Source: Dehalococcoidia bacterium (lineage in GTDB: Bacteria > Chloroflexota > Dehalococcoidia > SM23-28-2). From it: DNA of 6,635 nt. Shown here piece after piece: positions 4,757 through 6,635 of this stretch; the stretch's first letter is position 1, and each line of letters opens with the position of its first letter. Where the stretch lies: positions 1 through 6,635 of the forward strand of contig JALHUG010000125.1 of assembly GCA_022866185.1 (NCBI GenBank), in the 5' to 3' direction. The notes under the pieces were generated by a model. That model ran no database searches. It saw only the letters and a list, made by a program, of their open reading frames with translations, and had not been told where the DNA came from. The translations under genes were made by a program, and so were the position numbers.

Positions 4757-5593
4757 ATGAATGATTTTACCACATCTGTCAAGTCTAGTGGCCCATGTGA
4801 ATCATCTCCAGCAAATCTGAGCCGACCCAGCTACGAGTTTCCTCGCCTGCCGCTTGCCCGCTTTGGTCTGGACCTCCTCCTGAGGCGGCGACGCTCTCTC
4901 CTGAAGGACAGCCAGACGGTGATGGCGGCTAACCCTTACCGCCGGCAGGCGCGGGGGCTGGAGAACGTGCCCTCTGAGGGCCCCTTCGTTCTGGTGGCCA
5001 ATCACTATGACCGCCCCGGCCTACATGTCTACCACTGTGGCATGTTCATCGCCACCGTCATCGCCGAACGGCGATCCCTCTCCCCTGGCATCCGCTGGGT
5101 AATCACCAGCGAGTGGTATGGGCACCGTATCGGCCCCATTCCCATACCGACCGGGCTCACCCGCTGGGTATTCAGACGGATCAGCAAGGCCTACGGACTG
5201 GTGGTCATGCCCCGCCGGGCCTCTCTAGCCGTGGGACGAGCCGCTGTTCTACGACGCATCGCCAGGATCGCCCAGAGGGTGCCCATCGGCCTCATGCCCG
5301 AGGCGGGCGGCTCGGGCATCCTGCGAGAGGCCCTGGAGGGCAGCGGGCTGTTTCTCGGGGCCCTGAGCGAGCGCGGCCTGCCGCTGCTGCCGATCGGCGT
5401 GTGGGAGGAAGATGGCACCCTGATCGTCAGGTTCGGCGAGCCCTTTGCCCTATCCGTGGCCAAGGAGGGCTCGCGCCAGGAACAGGATCGCCAGGCTCGC
5501 GAGCAGGTGATGGTTGCGGTGGGCCGCCTCCTGCCGCCGGCCTACTGGGGATACTACGGAAAGGCCATCCAGCGCTCCCTCAGCGAGGGCTGA
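4757..5593 (+). CDS. PlsC-like lysophospholipid acyltransferase with HYDRPG motif
   Basis: The core (about residues 60-235) follows the PlsC/LPLAT layout: ARGLENVPSEGPFVLVANHYD (65-85), a RWVITSEWYG region (113-122), an IGPIPIPTG block (125-133), LMPEAGGSG (179-187), and LPLLPIGVWEEDGTLIVRFGEPF (208-230). Family members move an acyl chain from acyl-CoA or acyl-ACP to a lysolipid at the membrane. The canonical HX4D dyad is replaced: His83 is followed by YDRPG with no Asp at the expected spacing, and PEG reads PEAG. I recall similar HYxRPG proteins in Chloroflexota, so this may be a distinct subfamily. The start is uncertain. ATG 4757 has no Shine-Dalgarno site, overlaps the likely HTH control region, and its first 20 codons are AT-richer than the rest. 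GTG 4919 or ATG 4922 would lose a basic N-terminal segment (FGLDLLLRRRR) that looks real. Confidence 0.82.
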   Translation: MNDFTTSVKSSGPCESSPANLSRPSYEFPRLPLARFGLDLLLRRRRSLLKDSQTVMAANPYRRQARGLENVPSEGPFVLVANHYDRPGLHVYHCGMFIATVIAERRSLSPGIRWVITSEWYGHRIGPIPIPTGLTRWVFRRISKAYGLVVMPRRASLAVGRAAVLRRIARIAQRVPIGLMPEAGGSGILREALEGSGLFLGALSERGLPLLPIGVWEEDGTLIVRFGEPFALSVAKEGSRQEQDRQAREQVMVAVGRLLPPAYWGYYGKAIQRSLSEG

Positions 5594-5611
5594 CCTTCCC
5601 CTAGCGCTTGG

Positions 5612-5640
5612 TTGATCCTATCCTCAACCTTCCCTATCAT
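5612..5640 (+). promoter_or_regulatory. Promoter candidate for the acyl-CoA synthetase operon
   Basis: TTGATC (5612-5617), a 17-base spacer and TATCAT (5635-5640; 5/6 match to TATAAT) lie just after the acyltransferase stop. Transcription would start near 5647, leaving a leader of about 40 bases with AAGGAAGG at 5668-5675. Confidence 0.55.
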
Positions 5641-5686
5641 AGGCACCGCCTGCATCTCGCTGAAACGAAGGAAGGCATGAACGCCC

Positions 5687-6379
5687 ATGGGCGCCACCAA
5701 CATCATCGATAAGGCCAAGAGCGAGGGGCGCAGCATTCTCACCGAGGTGGAATCGAAGCTGATCCTGGCGGAGGCGGGCATCCCCGTCGCTCACGCTCAG
5801 CTCGCGGCCACCCGCGAGGAGGCGGTCGCCGCCGCCCGCCAGATCGGCCTGCCCGTCGTACTGAAGATCGTCTCGCCCGACATCAGCCACAAGAGCGATG
5901 TGGGCGGCGTGAAGCTCAACCTGGGCTCGGAGGAGGAAGTGGCAGCGGCCTTCGACGAAATCGTCGCGGCGGCCCGCCGCGCCCAGCCGGAGGCCACCGT
6001 CCTGGGCGTATCGGTGCAGAAGATGGCCCGGCCCGGCGTGGAAGTGATCATGGGCATGACCACGGACCCCCAGTTCGGGCCGGTGCTCATGTTTGGCCTG
6101 GGGGGTGTCTTCGTGGAGGTGCTGAAGGACGTCGCCTTCCGCATTGTCCCCCTGGAGCCGCGAGACGCTCGCCAGATGATCCGCGACATCCGTGGCTTCC
6201 CCGTGCTCGAGGGGTTTCGGGGGCAGGAGCCCGCCGACCTCGCCGCCCTGGAGGACATGCTGATGCGTCTCTCGGCCTTCGTCGAGCAGCACCCCGAGAT
6301 CCGGGAGCTGGACCTGAACCCCATCTTCGCCTACAAGGATGGTGCCCTGGCCGTGGACGCCCGCATCGTCCTCTCCTAG
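5687..6379 (+). CDS. acdB: ADP-forming acyl-CoA (acetyl-CoA) synthetase, beta subunit (ATP-grasp)
   Basis: The 230-residue length matches free-standing beta subunits of ADP-forming acetyl-CoA synthetase. The ATP-grasp elements are in order: LTEVESKLILAEAGIPV (18-34), VVLKIVSPDISHKSDVGGV (57-75), VEVIMGMTTDPQFGPVLMFG (118-137) and ELDLNP (207-212), which binds metal. His68 in SHKSD corresponds, by motif, to the beta-subunit His that is transiently phosphorylated in archaeal ACD. The enzyme interconverts acyl-CoA, ADP and phosphate with free acid, CoA and ATP, giving substrate-level ATP in fermenters. ATG 5687 has AAGGAAGG about 11 bases upstream; an ATG at 5677 is out of frame. The partner follows after 14 bases, so the pair is one operon in beta-alpha order. 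The acyl substrate is not determinable here; the family includes paralogues for aryl and branched acids. Confidence 0.9.
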   Translation: MGATNIIDKAKSEGRSILTEVESKLILAEAGIPVAHAQLAATREEAVAAARQIGLPVVLKIVSPDISHKSDVGGVKLNLGSEEEVAAAFDEIVAAARRAQPEATVLGVSVQKMARPGVEVIMGMTTDPQFGPVLMFGLGGVFVEVLKDVAFRIVPLEPRDARQMIRDIRGFPVLEGFRGQEPADLAALEDMLMRLSAFVEQHPEIRELDLNPIFAYKDGALAVDARIVLS

Positions 6380-6393
6380 AGAGGCGCTGAGCC

Positions 6394-6635
6394 GTGACCG
6401 ACCTGCACCAGAAGCTGGAGCGCGCGTTCAATCCCCGCACGGTGGCCGTGATCGGCGACAAGCGGGCCATGGGCTACCTCTGGCTGAGCGCCCTGAAAGT
6501 CTTCGTGGGCAAGGTCTACTCTGTCCAGATCAGAGAGGATGAGATCCCCGGCATCGAGGCCATGGGCATCCCCAACTACATGAGCCTTCTGGACATCCCC
6601 GACGAGGTCGACTACGTCGTCTGCGCCGTCCGCCG
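6394..6635 (+). CDS. CoA-binding (alpha-type) subunit of acyl-CoA synthetase, N-terminal part
   Basis: From GTG 6394 there are 80 complete codons before the window ends. FNPRTVAVIGDKRAMGYL (residues 12-29) is the start of the Rossmann-like CoA-binding domain, followed by GKVYSVQ, a GIEAMGIPNYMSLLDIP segment and VDYVVCAV, all in the family order. AGAGAGGC (6378-6385) gives a Shine-Dalgarno site about eight bases upstream. It follows the beta subunit by 14 bases and is surely co-transcribed. The usual GASRxxGxxG turn reads GDKRAMGYLW, and the usual VNP reads VQI, so it belongs to a divergent branch of CoA-binding proteins. The phosphohistidine region and the ligase domain are outside the window, so activity cannot be judged. 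Confidence 0.85.
   Translation, partial: MTDLHQKLERAFNPRTVAVIGDKRAMGYLWLSALKVFVGKVYSVQIREDEIPGIEAMGIPNYMSLLDIPDEVDYVVCAVR

Noticed and set aside
5624..6292. Minus-strand frame of 222 codons over the acyl-CoA synthetase beta gene
   Set aside because: The plus-strand product is a complete ATP-grasp subunit; the minus product has no domain and no convincing ribosome-binding site.

Overview
The window is GC-rich, densely coded bacterial chromosome. Its style suggests Chloroflexota (perhaps a Dehalococcoidia-type lineage) or a similar high-GC environmental bacterium. Hints are a lipoprotein with an Ala/Thr/Pro linker, a small BldC-like DNA-binding protein, a PlsC-like acyltransferase with an HYxRPG-type motif, and separate subunits of an ADP-forming acyl-CoA synthetase. 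This placement is inference from protein style; there is no rRNA or marker gene to settle it.

Layout. Bases 1-1103 (minus strand) hold a DegV-family lipid-binding protein followed 21 bases later by the start of a HAD phosphatase that runs off the left edge. Bases 1104-1471 are a long intergenic region with divergent promoters and a 233-base palindrome-rich repeat. On the plus strand come a D-2-hydroxyacid dehydrogenase of the glyoxylate/hydroxypyruvate reductase type (1472-2482) and an orotate-phosphoribosyltransferase-like protein (2610-3266) behind its own promoter and a folded leader. A second, shorter copy of the repeat (3348-3515) follows, then a secreted lipoprotein (3612-4487). A small HTH protein (4507-4722, minus) converges on the lipoprotein and diverges from a PlsC-like acyltransferase (4757-5593). 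The window closes with an operon for the ATP-grasp (beta) subunit of an ADP-forming acyl-CoA synthetase (5687-6379) and the start of its CoA-binding partner (6394 to the right edge).

Most of the genes look like independent units: four plus-strand genes have their own TTGACA/TATAAT-like promoter. The functional themes are lipid handling (DegV, acyltransferase), small organic acid metabolism (2-hydroxyacid dehydrogenase, acyl-CoA synthetase) and nucleotide-type chemistry (PRTase), with no single pathway linking all of them.

The least ordinary content is non-coding or concerns altered active sites. (1) Two direct-oriented copies of a MITE-like element have terminal inverted repeats and competing hairpins, each ending about 20 bases upstream of a -35 box; one carries an extra block of hairpins. 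(2) The leader of the PRTase gene has an 11-base perfect inverted repeat that buries the Shine-Dalgarno site. (3) The PRTase and the acyltransferase both lack residues considered catalytic in their families. No transposase, CRISPR array, tRNA or rRNA was seen.
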